From Myxococcales bacterium (GTDB lineage: Bacteria > Myxococcota_A > Polyangia > Fen-1088): a DNA stretch of 64,000 bases. Position 1 is the first letter of the stretch; every line of letters starts with the position of its first letter. Shown here one piece after another: positions 34,780 through 44,900 of the stretch. The stretch is from NCBI GenBank assembly GCA_022184915.1, contig JAGTJU010000002.1, forward strand, positions 558,001 to 622,000, given 5' to 3'. A model generated the notes under the pieces. That model did not search any database, was not told the DNA's origin, and saw nothing but the letters and a program-made list of their open reading frames with translations. The position numbers and the translations under genes were made by a program.

Positions 34780-35478
34780 ATGCAAACCGAGGTCCTGAAG
34801 GTAAACGGTCTGAAAGTGGGCTACGGGCAGAGCGAGGTCATCCCTGACCTTTCGTTCGGCGCTCATGAGAACGAGATCGTCGCGGTGATGGGGCGTAACG
34901 GCATGGGGAAAACCACGCTGTTCAAGGCTCTCATGGGCATCCTGCCCGCCCGCTCTGGTGCCGTGGTGCTGAGCGGTCGCGATGTCACAAAAAGCGATCC
35001 TTTCGAGCGCGTTGCGGCCGGCATTGCCTACGTGCCACAGGGTCGCATGATCTTCCCCACCCTCACGGTGGAGGACAACATCAAGACGGGTCTGCGTTCT
35101 GCGAAAGAGCAGGTGCCCGAGCACCTGTACGAGATCTTCCCCGTTCTCAAGGACATGCGTAAGCGGCGGGGAGGGAATCTCTCGGGGGGGCAGCAGCAGC
35201 AGCTCGCCATCGCGAGAGCCCTGGCTAGCCGCCCCAAAGTCCTGCTTTTGGACGAGCCCACGGAGGGCATTCAACCGTCCATCATCAAGGAGCTTGCGGA
35301 GGTGCTCAAGCGCATTCGTGCCGAGCAGAACCTGGTGATCGTCGTCTCCGAGCAGGTGTTGAGTTTCGCGATGTCCGTAGCTGATCGCCTGCTCATCCTC
35401 GACCGCGGCCGGGTGGTGCGCGAGAGCCGTCGTGAGGACGTTGACGTAGAGACCGTCGGAAAACTGCTTTCGATCTGA
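34780..35478 (+). CDS. urtE: Urea/amide ABC transporter ATPase UrtE
   Basis: A 232-residue ATPase. Walker A is GRNGMGKTTLFK, the signature is NLSGGQQQQLAIARAL and Walker B is VLLLDEPTEGIQPS, all typical of UrtE. It is the second nucleotide-binding subunit of the importer. The 40-base gap to urtD contains a purine-rich ribosome site (cggagaac). Confidence 0.93.
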   Translation: MQTEVLKVNGLKVGYGQSEVIPDLSFGAHENEIVAVMGRNGMGKTTLFKALMGILPARSGAVVLSGRDVTKSDPFERVAAGIAYVPQGRMIFPTLTVEDNIKTGLRSAKEQVPEHLYEIFPVLKDMRKRRGGNLSGGQQQQLAIARALASRPKVLLLDEPTEGIQPSIIKELAEVLKRIRAEQNLVIVVSEQVLSFAMSVADRLLILDRGRVVRESRREDVDVETVGKLLSI

Positions 35479-35513
35479 ACCTGAACCCATTTACGAATCC
35501 AGGAGGGAACTAC

Positions 35514-36701
35514 ATGCCCCAGACGCTCTTCAAAGTGGACCTAACGAAGCCCATGTCGCAACAGGACCTTCCCGGTCACAACCGCTGGCACCCGGACATT
35601 CCGGCGGTGGTTTCCGTGAAGCCGGGCGATACGTTTCGTATCGAGTGCAAAGATTGGACGGATGGCCAGATCAAATACAATCCCGACCCCACGGACATCC
35701 GGGATGTGAAGCTCTCGGTTGTTCACGTGTTGAGCGGTCCCATTTACGTCGAGGGCGTAGAGCCGGGTGACATTCTGGTCGTTGACCTGCTCGATGTGGG
35801 GACATTGCCGGGCGACGAATGGGGCTTTACAGGTATTTTCGAGCGTGAAAACGGTGGTGGCTTCCTCACGGATCACTACCCGAAGGCGAGCAAGGCCGTT
35901 TGGGACATTCAGGGCATTTACGCAAGCTCGAAGCAGATTCCGGGCGTGAAGTTTGCGGGCATTCCCCACCCGGGTCTCATCGGGTGTGCGCCTTCGCATG
36001 AGCTGCTGGCGACCTGGAACAAGCGTGAAAAGGCGTTGGTGGAGAAAGGCGGCCCCCCCTGGAAGCCGAAAATCCCACCGTTGGCCGCTTTGCCGAACCC
36101 CGAAAACGCCGTGTTGGGTACGCTCAAGGGTGCAGAATTCGATCGCGTGGCTGCCGAAGGCGCTCGAACCGTTCCTCCTCGTGAGCACGGCGGCAACTGC
36201 GACATCAAGAACCTCTCGAAAGGTTCCCGGATCTACTTCCCGGTGTACGTCACGGGGGGCAAGCTCTCGATGGGTGACATTCACTTCTCACAGGGTGACG
36301 GCGAGATCTCGTTCTGCGGCGCCATCGAGCAGTCGGGTTACCTCGACCTCCACGTGGACATCATTAAGGGTGGCATGGCGAAATATGCCATGGTCAACCC
36401 GATCTTCAAGCCAGGACCCGTCGAGCCAAGATACTCCGAGTACTTGGTGTTCGAGGGCATCTCCGTCGACGAATTCACGGGAGAGCAGTACTACCTGGAT
36501 CCTCACGTGTCCTACCGACGGGCATGCTTGAACGCCATCGAGTACCTCAAGAAGTTCGGCTTCACCGGCGAGCAGGCCTACCTTTTGCTCTCGTGTGCAC
36601 CGGTCGAGGGGCGTTTGAGCGGCGTCGTCGACATCCCGAACGCCTGCGCCACCTTGGCGTTGCCCACGGCCATCTTCGACAAGTCCATCTTGCCAGTCTG
36701 A
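35514..36701 (+). CDS. fmdA: Formamidase (acetamidase/formamidase family)
   Basis: A 395-residue cytoplasmic amidohydrolase that splits formamide to formate and ammonia. It matches the FmdA family over its full length: GHNRWHPDIPAVVSVKPGD, LSGPIYVEGVEPGD, GIPHPGLIGCAPSHELL, REHGGNCDIKNLSKGS and VYVTGGKLSMGDIHFSQGDG. The sequence ends cleanly at 36701. It follows the five transporter genes directly with a good ribosome site (ggagg). In Methylophilus the fmd operon likewise combines this enzyme with an ABC importer, an FmdB protein and a porin. Formamide import and hydrolysis is the likely job; acetamide is an alternative substrate. Confidence 0.93.
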   Translation: MPQTLFKVDLTKPMSQQDLPGHNRWHPDIPAVVSVKPGDTFRIECKDWTDGQIKYNPDPTDIRDVKLSVVHVLSGPIYVEGVEPGDILVVDLLDVGTLPGDEWGFTGIFERENGGGFLTDHYPKASKAVWDIQGIYASSKQIPGVKFAGIPHPGLIGCAPSHELLATWNKREKALVEKGGPPWKPKIPPLAALPNPENAVLGTLKGAEFDRVAAEGARTVPPREHGGNCDIKNLSKGSRIYFPVYVTGGKLSMGDIHFSQGDGEISFCGAIEQSGYLDLHVDIIKGGMAKYAMVNPIFKPGPVEPRYSEYLVFEGISVDEFTGEQYYLDPHVSYRRACLNAIEYLKKFGFTGEQAYLLLSCAPVEGRLSGVVDIPNACATLALPTAIFDKSILPV

Positions 36702-36708
36702 GGCCCGC

Positions 36709-37002
36709 ATGCCGCTTTACGAATACGAGTGTGACGGTTGCGGTGAGTTCACCGCCATGAAGATGATGGCCGAGTCCGCGGAGCCCGCGGCGTGTCCGGA
36801 GTGCGGCAAAGACGCGGAGCGGATCCTGTCGGCAAGTTTCGTAGCAGGGGGGCCGCGCAGGCGTCCTCCGAGTGCGGAGCCCCGGCTCGTGCGTAAGGTG
36901 CACGATCCCGAACGGGCTGCGGCGAAACCAAAACGAAGCGCACCGACGCCGAAACCTAAGGTTCCCCATCACCATGGGCGCCCTTGGGTGGTCGGCCACT
37001 GA
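36709..37002 (+). CDS. fmdB: FmdB-type zinc-ribbon protein
   Basis: A 97-residue protein. The first 45 residues are the FmdB zinc-ribbon (MPLYEYECDGCGEF and CPECGKDAERI) with two Cys pairs for zinc. The C-terminal half is basic and disordered, with a His-rich PHHHGRP end. FmdB proteins are proposed regulators of formamidase operons, which suits the position seven bases after fmdA. The operon ends at the terminator 33 bases downstream. Confidence 0.88.
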   Translation: MPLYEYECDGCGEFTAMKMMAESAEPAACPECGKDAERILSASFVAGGPRRRPPSAEPRLVRKVHDPERAAAKPKRSAPTPKPKVPHHHGRPWVVGH

Positions 37003-37034
37003 GCTTCCACTAACATACTTGGCTTAACGCTATC

Positions 37035-37066
37035 GCCGGCTCCCTCGCAAGGGGGGCCGGCTTTTT
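37035..37066 (+). terminator. Rho-independent terminator of the urt/fmd operon
   Basis: A 10-bp stem (37035-37044 with 37052-37061, one G-T pair), a 7-base loop and five T. It lies 33 bases after the fmdB stop. Confidence 0.88.
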
Positions 37067-37263
37067 CGTATTCAGGGTGAACCTAAAGAGGGCCTCACGC
37101 ACCTCGCTGAAGCGGGGTGATGACTTCGCAGCGATGGCCCTTGCTACGAGCGGCGCTCCGTTTCATCACCTGGTGTTGGCGTGGGCTCCCCTCGGCAGCT
37201 GGTCGAAGGCAAGGGGTAAACCAGGGTGGCAGCGGCGGCTGAGCAGGCTTGAATGGACACGCT

Positions 37264-37310
37264 CAAAAATAGAAAGGGGCGGCGCCACCTTGCGGCGGCC
37301 CGCCCCCTTT
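37264..37310 (-). terminator. Probable terminator after the NCS2 permease gene
   Basis: Arms 37273-37282 and 37300-37310 pair with one bulged base; the inner part can fold further. The minus-strand transcript then has five U. It lies 17 bases beyond the permease stop. Confidence 0.7.
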
Positions 37311-37326
37311 GCTGCCGGGTTGGTTT

Positions 37327-38916
37327 TCAGCCGATGGGCGCGAGGCCTTCGGGAACCTCCTCGGCGTGTGCCGGTGTGCTCACCGTACCTGCGACCGGAG
37401 AGAACCGAGCGCATCCGTAGAGCACCATGGCGACCCCCAGGTAGCTGGCGGCCACCCACGGCGTTTGGCCAAAGCCGATGGCTTCGCCGTGCATGAAGCC
37501 CAAAAAGGTGAGGGCTGCTCCGGCCAGCGCGAAGAACGAGGCCTTCACGAATTGCCTGTCGACGACGAAGGCTCCGATGGCGCCCAGCACGAGGCCACCC
37601 AAGATCGCTCCACCCCCCAGCACCGAGAGGCCTTCATAAAGAACGCCGACCTGCCCGAGTTTGTCGAGACCGACGGCGGCGGCGTTTGTGCCCGCAGCGG
37701 CGAGAGAGTTATCGATCTGGAGCTTGCCCCAGGCTGCCAGGTGCGGCGTGAGGGCCAAGATGATCGCGGGCGCGTGCGACTTCGGCGTCTCCTGGAACGC
37801 TTGCGCGCCGATCAACATGCCGATGTAGAGCAGGATGGGAGAGATGGCCACGACGGGGATCACGGCCATCATCACCGAGATGATGCCACACCAGGAAAGC
37901 AGAATCACCGTGACCCCCGTCGCGGCCGAATAACCAATGCGGCCACCCATGGCCTTCCAGCCTGGGTGACCAATGTAGACCGCGTTGATGAAGGGATTGC
38001 CCATCAGGCAGCCGATCAAGCTCACCACGCCGTCAGCCGTCAGAACCCGCGTGGTGGGGTAGCTGTCGCCCGCCACGGCGGCGCTCTCGACGTTGTCGAG
38101 GGCTTCGACGAGGTCGTAGATGCCGAAGGGAATCGCCGTTACCAGGATGACGCCCAGGAACTCGAAGCCGGAGAACACATGGCCGAACACGGGTAGCGGC
38201 ACCGAGAACCCGAAGTTCGAGAAGGAATCACCCAGCTTCGCAACGCTCATGCCGCCGAGGTCGAAGCCGAGGGCGGTCGATCCCCAGGCGATCAAGGTGC
38301 CCACGCCAATGGCTACGAGGCCGGCGGGGATACCCTTGAAGTAGCGCACGCCTCCGAACCAGCTGACGAGGATGATGGCGAAGCAAATGATGCCGATGAA
38401 GGGGGTCATGAACATCTCGAGCGCCGGGCGCATGGAGATGAAGGCGATCGACACGCCCGCCAGGGTGCCCAGCAAGGCTGCGCGAGGGGTGATCTTGCGG
38501 ATCACGGGTGCGACGAAGCCACCCACCATCAGCACGAAGCTCTGAATGAAGACCCAGGTCAGGCCTGCCTCCCAACCCTTTACGGGGTCGCCGGTGCTGG
38601 CGGCGATCGGCATCATGATGACGAAGACCACCACGAACATGTGGGGCACGCTGATGCCCGACGGCAGCGCGCACACGTCGTCGCGTCCTGTCTTCTTCGC
38701 CAGCTTGTAGGCCAAGCGGGCATAGTAAACCGTGCTCAGGAACATCATCAGGCCCGTGGCGGGCAGGATGCGTCCGAACACGAGCTCATCGGGCATCTTG
38801 AGGACGAAACGCAAAAGTCCGGTCAACACCAAGAGGTTGACCAGAATGTTCGTTCCGAACCCGAAGTAGGCGTTCCAATCGCCCGGGGTCCATAGTGCAG
38901 GCTTCTTTTCACTCAT
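37327..38916 (-). CDS. NCS2-family-like permease
   Basis: A 529-residue transporter with about 12-14 membrane segments, related to the xanthine/uracil/guanine (NCS2, AzgA-like) permeases. Supporting segments: DDVCALPSGISVPHMFVVVF, RAALLGTLAGVSIAFIS, PFGIYDLVEALDNVESAAVA, GCLMGNPFINAVYIGHPGWK and HAPAIILALTPHLAAW. The ligand is not evident. It follows the biuret-hydrolase-like gene by 31 bases on the same strand, so the pair may import and split a nitrogen-rich ring or urea derivative. The permease starts with MSEKKPALWTP, a tight ATG start. Confidence 0.85.
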   Translation of the reverse strand: MSEKKPALWTPGDWNAYFGFGTNILVNLLVLTGLLRFVLKMPDELVFGRILPATGLMMFLSTVYYARLAYKLAKKTGRDDVCALPSGISVPHMFVVVFVIMMPIAASTGDPVKGWEAGLTWVFIQSFVLMVGGFVAPVIRKITPRAALLGTLAGVSIAFISMRPALEMFMTPFIGIICFAIILVSWFGGVRYFKGIPAGLVAIGVGTLIAWGSTALGFDLGGMSVAKLGDSFSNFGFSVPLPVFGHVFSGFEFLGVILVTAIPFGIYDLVEALDNVESAAVAGDSYPTTRVLTADGVVSLIGCLMGNPFINAVYIGHPGWKAMGGRIGYSAATGVTVILLSWCGIISVMMAVIPVVAISPILLYIGMLIGAQAFQETPKSHAPAIILALTPHLAAWGKLQIDNSLAAAGTNAAAVGLDKLGQVGVLYEGLSVLGGGAILGGLVLGAIGAFVVDRQFVKASFFALAGAALTFLGFMHGEAIGFGQTPWVAASYLGVAMVLYGCARFSPVAGTVSTPAHAEEVPEGLAPIG

Positions 38917-38947
38917 CGTTCACTCTTTTCTGGAGATCGTCGGATCT

Positions 38948-39643
38948 TCACGTCGCCGCCCTGGTTGGTTCGGCGGTGCCGAGGGCGGTCAGCACGCGCT
39001 CTGAATCTGTCACCCATCCAAAAATTCCCCCCTGGGCCTTGATCATGCGAAGGCCGACCTCATGAAACTCGGGGAAGTACGAGCCGCAACAATCCCCGGG
39101 GACGATGCAGCGGTAACCTCGGTCATTCGCCTCGCGCACCGTGGTGTGAACGCACACCTCGGTGGTCACACCGCAAACGATAAGTGTGGTAATTCCCCGG
39201 TTGAGGAGGATCGTGTGCAAGTCCGTCGCGAAAAAGGCGCCCTTGCCGGGTTTGTCGATTACGGGCTCTCCTTCCTGGGGGTAGAGCTCGGGCACGATGT
39301 CGTGACCTGCCTCGCCGCGAATGAGGATGCGTCCCATGGGGCCAGGAGCTCCGATGCGAAGGCTTGGATCTCCCCGCTCTACTTTTGCCGGAGGCGCATC
39401 ACTCAGGTCAGGCCTGTGGCCTTCCCGCGTGTGGACGACCAGCACGCCGTGCGCGCGAGCTCCCCGGAGAAGCTTCTTGCAGGGCTCGATGGCGGCGCTC
39501 AGCAAGGAGACGTCGTTGCCCAAGCTTTCTCCGAAGCCACCGGGCTCCAAAAAGTCTCGCTGCATATCAATGACCACGATCGCTGTCGTCTTCCAATCGA
39601 CCTCGATGGGAGTGGGCTCCGCCAAAATCACGACGCCTGCCAT
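38948..39643 (-). CDS. Isochorismatase-like cysteine amidohydrolase (biuret-hydrolase-like)
   Basis: A 231-residue cytoplasmic hydrolase. The catalytic Asp26 (VVIDMQRDF), Lys131 ([10 protein letters not shown]) and Cys164 ([10 protein letters not shown]) are all present. It strongly resembles the paralogue at 46838-47533, notably in [12 protein letters not shown] and the Cys motif. The closest characterised relatives are biuret and ureidoacrylate amidohydrolases, which release ammonia from urea-type amides. It is probably co-transcribed with the NCS2 permease, whose substrate it may act on. Confidence 0.85.
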   Translation of the reverse strand: MAGVVILAEPTPIEVDWKTTAIVVIDMQRDFLEPGGFGESLGNDVSLLSAAIEPCKKLLRGARAHGVLVVHTREGHRPDLSDAPPAKVERGDPSLRIGAPGPMGRILIRGEAGHDIVPELYPQEGEPVIDKPGKGAFFATDLHTILLNRGITTLIVCGVTTEVCVHTTVREANDRGYRCIVPGDCCGSYFPEFHEVGLRMIKAQGGIFGWVTDSERVLTALGTAEPTRAAT

Positions 39644-39960
39644 GGCCTTCCTTTCGTTTCACGTCACGGTAGGCGGCTATCTGTTTCGAGATCATCTCAA
39701 AGCGGTTAAATGCTGACACTTGTGCGTAGGTGTCCTCTTTTGACTGGTTAAAGAGGTGAGGACGAGCAAGGTCGATGGGCGAGGAAGATGTGTTGCACTT
39801 TTAATGTTGGCGAGACCCGACGGAAACATACGCCGATGTACGTTCGCATCCGTTCAAGTCACGAAGCCAGCGCCCTGTGTGTCGAGTCTCTCCCCAGCAG
39901 TCCGGGGCGCGGTTTTCATCTTGCCGGAGGCACTAAAGCCTCCATTCGAAGGAGCCGTGT
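39644..39960. promoter_or_regulatory. Divergent promoter region between amidohydrolase and porin
   Basis: This 317-base gap lies between divergent genes and should hold both promoters. A 7-bp inverted repeat, cctcttt (39734-39740) and aaagagg (39750-39756), separated by 9 bases, is the clearest structure. The sequence ggttaa occurs both inside its spacer and 46 bases upstream. No convincing coding sequence is seen. Confidence 0.5.
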
Positions 39961-41310
39961 ATGATTGCGAAGCCCCATGTGACAGAGATTAACGATTCGA
40001 GCTGCCAAGTACGCCCTGGGTCGCTCGGGAACGAGCCCGGCGTCCAGCAGCGATGGCGAGCTGGAAAGAAAGCTCTGGGCACAGCCTTGATGAGCTCCGT
40101 GCTCTTCGTCGCTCAGGCGCCGCAGGCGTCCCTGGCCCTGGCCCAAGAGGAGGCCGCTCCCGTCCCGATGCCCGCGCCGATCATGAGCACCGAGCCCGCG
40201 GTTGCCCCCGTGGAGCCAGCTCTCGCGGCAGCCCCGGCCCCTGAGCCCGTGAGTGAGGCGCCGAAAGCTCCGGTGCTGAAAATTGGTGTGGGTCTGCGCA
40301 CCGGCCTCAACCTCATCTTCAACGGGGCTCCCAGCGACAAGGTGTCGTTGACCCTCGATGACGGCCTCGTAGACCAGGCCAATCTGCGTCCTTACATGAC
40401 GGGAGACCTCACGGAGAACGTCTCCTTCTTCTCGTCCTTCGAGATTGGTACGGCGAAGGGGCTCGGGAATTTCGCGATTCTCGACGCCATCGCGCAGGTC
40501 AAAATTCGCCCTGAGTTCCAGATCTGGTTGGGTCAGCACATCGGCGCCAACGATCGCAACAACATGAACGGTCCGTTCTTCGGAAACGGCTGGAACTTTG
40601 CCATCACGGTGCCGAGCTACCCGTTCGATGTAGGTGCTCGTGACCGCGGCGTGACCTTCTGGGGTCTCATCGGTGGCGGACGGTTGAAGTACCACGCCAG
40701 CGTTTTGGATCTGCAGAAGACGCAGGCGATCGAGAACGCGCGGTACGCAGGCCGCGTGACCTTGCACCTGCTCGAGCCAGAGGACTTCTACTACAACTCG
40801 GGTACTTACTTCGGCAAGAAGAACGTGCTCGCCATCGGTGCGGTCGTGAACTACCAGAAAGGCATCGAAGACGCCATGATGCCCATGCTCGAGAACGACT
40901 TCTTCGGCTATTCGTTCGACGTGTTCTACGAGCAGAACTTGGGGACCTCGGGCACCCTGACGCTCGAGGGCGGGTTCTGGGACTTCTCGGGCGTCGAGGC
41001 GGGTTACGCCGTGAACCAGGGCACGGTGGATCTGGGCCTGGGTGTTGTCGGCCCGAAGGACGGCAAGGCCTACATGGTGATGGCCAGTTGGCTCATGCCC
41101 GAGAAGACCGGTATCGGGTACATCCAGCCTAATGCACGGTGGCAGGCGTTCAACCCTGACGCCAGTGGCGCTTCCACCACGAACACGATTGACGTGGGCG
41201 TTGGCTACATCATCGATGGCTTCAACCATCGGTGGTACGTCAACTACCGCCACCAGGATGCCGACGTTTCCGCCGACAGCCTGCAGGTGGGCGCTCAGTT
41301 CATGATGTAA
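39961..41310 (+). CDS. Outer-membrane porin-like protein, probably for small amides
   Basis: A 449-residue protein with an N-terminal region of hydrophobic and then Pro/Ala-rich sequence and a C-terminal beta-barrel. The barrel is seen as alternating patterns ([37 protein letters not shown] end) and resembles the phosphate-selective-porin type. The signal sequence probably runs through [20 protein letters not shown], and the first 40 residues may be unused; an ATG at about 40090 is an alternative start. In Methylophilus the fmd operon contains a porin (FmdC), so uptake of formamide or urea is the likely role. It converges on ureG with an 11-base overlap. Confidence 0.75.
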   Translation: MIAKPHVTEINDSSCQVRPGSLGNEPGVQQRWRAGKKALGTALMSSVLFVAQAPQASLALAQEEAAPVPMPAPIMSTEPAVAPVEPALAAAPAPEPVSEAPKAPVLKIGVGLRTGLNLIFNGAPSDKVSLTLDDGLVDQANLRPYMTGDLTENVSFFSSFEIGTAKGLGNFAILDAIAQVKIRPEFQIWLGQHIGANDRNNMNGPFFGNGWNFAITVPSYPFDVGARDRGVTFWGLIGGGRLKYHASVLDLQKTQAIENARYAGRVTLHLLEPEDFYYNSGTYFGKKNVLAIGAVVNYQKGIEDAMMPMLENDFFGYSFDVFYEQNLGTSGTLTLEGGFWDFSGVEAGYAVNQGTVDLGLGVVGPKDGKAYMVMASWLMPEKTGIGYIQPNARWQAFNPDASGASTTNTIDVGVGYIIDGFNHRWYVNYRHQDADVSADSLQVGAQFMM

Positions 41311-41932
41311 GGGTTGCGAGCCGGTCGGGCAACAGCCCCTCGCGGACGATGAAGCTGGCGATGGCCTCGACGCCGTCGCCAGCTTTCAAGTTTGTGAACA
41401 GAAAAGGTCGCTCGCCGCGCATCTTCTTGGCATCGCGGTCCATGACCTCGAGCGAGGCTCCCACGGCAGGCGCCAGGTCGGTTTTGTTGATGACGAGCAG
41501 ATCGCTCTTCGTGATGCCGGGGCCGCCCTTGCGCGGGATCTTGTCACCCGCCGCCACGTCGATGACGTAGATACAGAGATCTGCCAGCTCGGGGCTGAAG
41601 GTGGCTGCAAGGTTGTCGCCGCCACTTTCCACCAGCACCAGCTCGAGGTCGGGAAAACGCTTGATGAGATCGTCGATCGCCGCCAGATTGGCCGAGGCAT
41701 CTTCGCGAATGGCGGTGTGAGGGCAGCCACCCGTCTCCACGCCCACGATGCGCTCGGGGGCCAGGGCGCCGCTGCGGAGCAGGAACTGAGCATCTTCCTT
41801 CGTGTAGATGTCGTTCGTGACCGCGGCGATCTGGTAGCACGTGCGCAGGCGCTTGCAGAGGGCGTCCATCAGGGCGGTTTTTCCGGACCCAACGGGTCCT
41901 GCCACGCCCACGCGTAGGGCTGATCGGTTCAT
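41300..41932 (-). CDS. ureG: Urease accessory GTPase UreG
   Basis: A 210-residue GTPase that drives nickel insertion into urease. The P-loop is [10 protein letters not shown]; other family motifs are [61 protein letters not shown] and the NKTD guanine motif. The start at MNRSALRVG fits an aagga ribosome site about 12 bases upstream; the ATG at 41944 sits directly on that site. It is the last gene of the urease operon. Confidence 0.95.
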   Translation of the reverse strand: MNRSALRVGVAGPVGSGKTALMDALCKRLRTCYQIAAVTNDIYTKEDAQFLLRSGALAPERIVGVETGGCPHTAIREDASANLAAIDDLIKRFPDLELVLVESGGDNLAATFSPELADLCIYVIDVAAGDKIPRKGGPGITKSDLLVINKTDLAPAVGASLEVMDRDAKKMRGERPFLFTNLKAGDGVEAIASFIVREGLLPDRLATLTS

Positions 41933-41975
41933 GGTGTGGTTCATCCTTTTTGGGTGTTGAGATGTCGTCTTCGTT

Positions 41976-42680
41976 TCAGGAGCGGAAGAGCCGGCTATAC
42001 TGGGTTTCGTGCCAGGCGCTGGCCAGAGCAAGCCCTGGCGTTCCGGTGGCAATCTCGTGAGCAGGAAGGTTGATCGCAGCGCGGACGCATGAGGAGAGCG
42101 CGCCGGAGAGGCCCGCCAGGATCTTCACGCCGTCGGACTGGCCAAGCGGCACCAAGCGCACGGCGGCTCCTACCTGGGTTTCGGCCCACGCAAACGCAAA
42201 CCCCAAAGCCGCCGTGGGGCAGGGAATGTCTCCGTGCCGTGCCGCCAGCGCAAACGCCGTGGCGTACGCCGTATCGCCGAGGTCGAGGGTCATCGCCTCG
42301 GGAACGCCCAGGGTCTTGAGCACCCTGAGGAGCGCCTGCCCGAGATGGGCGTCCTCGGCCCGGAGTTCGGCGGCTCCGCGGGCTGCCAGGAGAAAGGCAT
42401 TCCAATGGCGAACCTCGTCGAGGTGCGACTGGTCGAACGCACGCCACAGGCGGACGAACACCGGGATGTCCAGCCGGGACACCGCGTTCGTGAGAACGCC
42501 CTCGAGCCAGCTGCGTACGTCTTCGGGTGTGCGCAGCCAGCCCTCCTCGATGGCCGTCTCGAGGCCTTGCGAATACGCAAAGGCGCCGATCGGCAGGGCC
42601 GGGCTCACGAGCTGGAGCAGCCTGAGCAGACTGGGATCTGCCAGGACGGGGGTATCGTCAACCGTGGTGTGAAGACCCAT
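41976..42680 (-). CDS. ureF: Urease accessory protein UreF
   Basis: A protein of about 234 residues. UreF joins UreD and UreG in the nickel-loading complex. Typical parts: [37 protein letters not shown] and [24 protein letters not shown]. The start at MGLHTTVDD overlaps ureE by 23 bases; an ATG at 42710 would overlap by 53. The length matches the family. Confidence 0.93.
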   Translation of the reverse strand: MGLHTTVDDTPVLADPSLLRLLQLVSPALPIGAFAYSQGLETAIEEGWLRTPEDVRSWLEGVLTNAVSRLDIPVFVRLWRAFDQSHLDEVRHWNAFLLAARGAAELRAEDAHLGQALLRVLKTLGVPEAMTLDLGDTAYATAFALAARHGDIPCPTAALGFAFAWAETQVGAAVRLVPLGQSDGVKILAGLSGALSSCVRAAINLPAHEIATGTPGLALASAWHETQYSRLFRS

Positions 42681-43182
42681 GGTCGTGAGGGTGAGGTCCT
42701 TCGTGGGCATGTGTGTGGGCGGTGTCGCCGCCATGGGCGTGGGCGCCGCCTTCGGGTTCGAAGGGCGCCGTCTCCGCACGCACGTCGGCGCCGAGCCCCC
42801 GTACCATGTCGTCGAGCACATGATCGTGCTGGTAGCGCAGCCACCCCGCACCCACCTGCAGGGGAACGTGGCGATTGCCGAGGTGGTAGGCCACGCGGGC
42901 GAGCTGCACGGGATCGGCGGCCACCACCGTGGACACGGATTCGGGCGCTGCCTTCACCACCACCACGTCGTGGTTCGACAGCTGCAACCGATCGCCGCCC
43001 CTCAGCAAGGTGCCTCGCGGCAGAAGCAAGGCGGCCTCCTTGCCGTCGTCGAGCCGCACCCGCTGGCGGCTTCGTTTGCGGGCGTCGTAGGGCAGGGTCA
43101 ACGAGGTCCGGGGCGCGGCGTCCGGGGGCGGAACGCTCGCGAGGCCTTCGATCATGGGAAGCGTGGGATCGTCATCGAACAT
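42658..43182 (-). CDS. ureE: Urease accessory nickel chaperone UreE
   Basis: A 174-residue nickel carrier. The first part has the beta-rich UreE N-domain (LLPRGTLLRGGDRLQL); the middle carries AYHLGNRHVPLQV with the conserved His; the C-terminal tail is His-rich ([20 protein letters not shown]). The overlap with ureF argues for coupling. UreE hands nickel to UreG. Confidence 0.93.
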   Translation of the reverse strand: MFDDDPTLPMIEGLASVPPPDAAPRTSLTLPYDARKRSRQRVRLDDGKEAALLLPRGTLLRGGDRLQLSNHDVVVVKAAPESVSTVVAADPVQLARVAYHLGNRHVPLQVGAGWLRYQHDHVLDDMVRGLGADVRAETAPFEPEGGAHAHGGDTAHTHAHEGPHPHDHGSSHHG

Positions 43183-43196
43183 CGCGCGCGCCTTCG

Positions 43197-44900
43197 TCAG
43201 AAGAGAAAGTACCGTTGCGCGAGCGGAAGCTCACGCGCGGGCTCGCAGGTCAGCAGCACGCCATCGGCCCGCACCTCGTAGGTTTGTGCGTCCACTTCGA
43301 TGTGCGGCAGAAGCCCGTTATGCACGAGGTCCTGCTTCTTCACGCCCCGCGTGTTCTTTACGGCCACCCAGGGCTTGCGCACCATGAGCTCCTGCCGCAA
43401 CGGGCTCGCGAGGGCGCTGCCCGAGACGAAGGTCACGCTGGTGGCGGTGCGGGCTCCCCCGTAGGCTCCGAACATCATGCGGTAGTGCACGGGTTGAGGG
43501 GTGGGAATGGAGGCGTTGGCATCGCCCATGGGCGCCGCCGCGATGAGGCCCCCTTTGATGATGAGGGCAGGCTTGACCCCGAAAAACGCAGGCTTCCACA
43601 GCACGATGTCGGCCAGTTTGCCCGCCTCGATCGAGCCCACCTCGTGCGAGATGCCGTGGGCCAGCGCCGGGTTGATCGTGTACTTGGCGATGTAGCGCTT
43701 GGCACGGAAGTTGTCGTGGCCGCCCACGTCTTCGGGCAGGCTGCCCCGCTGGATGCGCATCTTGTGAGCCGTTTGCCAGCTGCGGGTGATCACCTCGCCC
43801 ACGCGGCCCATGGCCTGCGAATCAGAGGACATCATGCTGAAGGCCCCAAGATCATGCAGGATGTCTTCGGCCGCGATGGTCTCCTTCCGAATGCGCGATT
43901 CGGCGAAGGCGACGTCCTCCGGAATCGAGGGGTCGAGGTGGTGACACACCATCAGCATGTCGAGGTGTTCATCGACGGTGTTGATGGTGTAAGGCCTCGT
44001 GGGGTTGGTGGAGGAAGGCAGCACGTGCGGCACCCCGCAGGCCTTGATGATGTCGGGCGCATGGCCGCCCCCGGCCCCCTCGGTATGGTACGTGTGAATC
44101 GTGCGGCCCTTGAGCGCCGCCAGGGTATCTTCCACGAAGCCCGATTCGTTCAGGGTGTCCGTGTGGATCGCCACCTGGACGTCCTCTTGCTCGGCCACCG
44201 AGAGGCAGCAGTCGATGGCTGCCGGGGTGGTGCCCCAGTCTTCGTGCAGCTTCATGCCCATGCAGCCGGCACGCACCTGTTCCACGAGGCTTTCGGGGCG
44301 GCTGGCGTTCCCCTTGGCCAAAAAGCCGAGGTTCATGGGGAAAGCGTCGGCGGCCTGAAGCATGCGGGCCACGTTCCAGGGGCCGGGCGTGCAGGTGGTG
44401 GCGTTGGTGCCGGCGGCCGGTCCGGTACCGCCGCCCAGCATCGTCGTGACGCCCGACATGAGGGCTTCCTCGATCTGTTGGGGACAGATGAAGTGAATGT
44501 GCGCATCGATGCCGCCCGGTGTGGCGATGCAGCCTTCGCCCGCCACCACCTCCGTGCCGGGGCCAATCACGATATCGATGCCCGGCTGAACGTCGGGGTT
44601 CCCTGCCTTTCCGACCTTGGCGATACGACCTTCCTTGATACCAATGTCGGCCTTTACGATGCCCCAGTGGTCCAGGATGAGCGCGTTGGTGATCACGAGG
44701 TCGACCACGTCAGGGCCGGTCCGCTGGCTTTGCCCCATGCCGTCCCGGATCACTTTGCCGCCACCGAACTTGACCTCCTCACCGCGCACGGTGTGGTCGC
44801 GCTCGACTTGGATGTGAAGCTCCGTGTCCCCCAGGCGCACGCGGTCGCCCGTGGTGGGACCGTACATGTCGACGTACGCGCGCCGATCGATGCGGCTCAT
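43197..44900 (-). CDS. ureC: Urease alpha subunit UreC
   Basis: A 567-residue catalytic subunit that hydrolyses urea to ammonia and carbamate. Nickel ligands and active-site residues are visible: the His pair in [11 protein letters not shown], the carbamylated Lys in [12 protein letters not shown], the His in [13 protein letters not shown] and [16 protein letters not shown], and the flap with [27 protein letters not shown] holds the final Asp. Length matches the family and no damage is seen. It overlaps the ureAB gene by four bases, so expression is coupled. Confidence 0.98.
   Translation of the reverse strand: MSRIDRRAYVDMYGPTTGDRVRLGDTELHIQVERDHTVRGEEVKFGGGKVIRDGMGQSQRTGPDVVDLVITNALILDHWGIVKADIGIKEGRIAKVGKAGNPDVQPGIDIVIGPGTEVVAGEGCIATPGGIDAHIHFICPQQIEEALMSGVTTMLGGGTGPAAGTNATTCTPGPWNVARMLQAADAFPMNLGFLAKGNASRPESLVEQVRAGCMGMKLHEDWGTTPAAIDCCLSVAEQEDVQVAIHTDTLNESGFVEDTLAALKGRTIHTYHTEGAGGGHAPDIIKACGVPHVLPSSTNPTRPYTINTVDEHLDMLMVCHHLDPSIPEDVAFAESRIRKETIAAEDILHDLGAFSMMSSDSQAMGRVGEVITRSWQTAHKMRIQRGSLPEDVGGHDNFRAKRYIAKYTINPALAHGISHEVGSIEAGKLADIVLWKPAFFGVKPALIIKGGLIAAAPMGDANASIPTPQPVHYRMMFGAYGGARTATSVTFVSGSALASPLRQELMVRKPWVAVKNTRGVKKQDLVHNGLLPHIEVDAQTYEVRADGVLLTCEPARELPLAQRYFLF

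Larger units (their letters stand above)
37003..37326. other. Convergent intergenic region after fmdB
   Basis: This 324-base gap separates the fmd operon from the convergent NCS2 permease gene. It holds a terminator for each side (listed separately). The 200 bases between them show no convincing coding sequence. Confidence 0.6.
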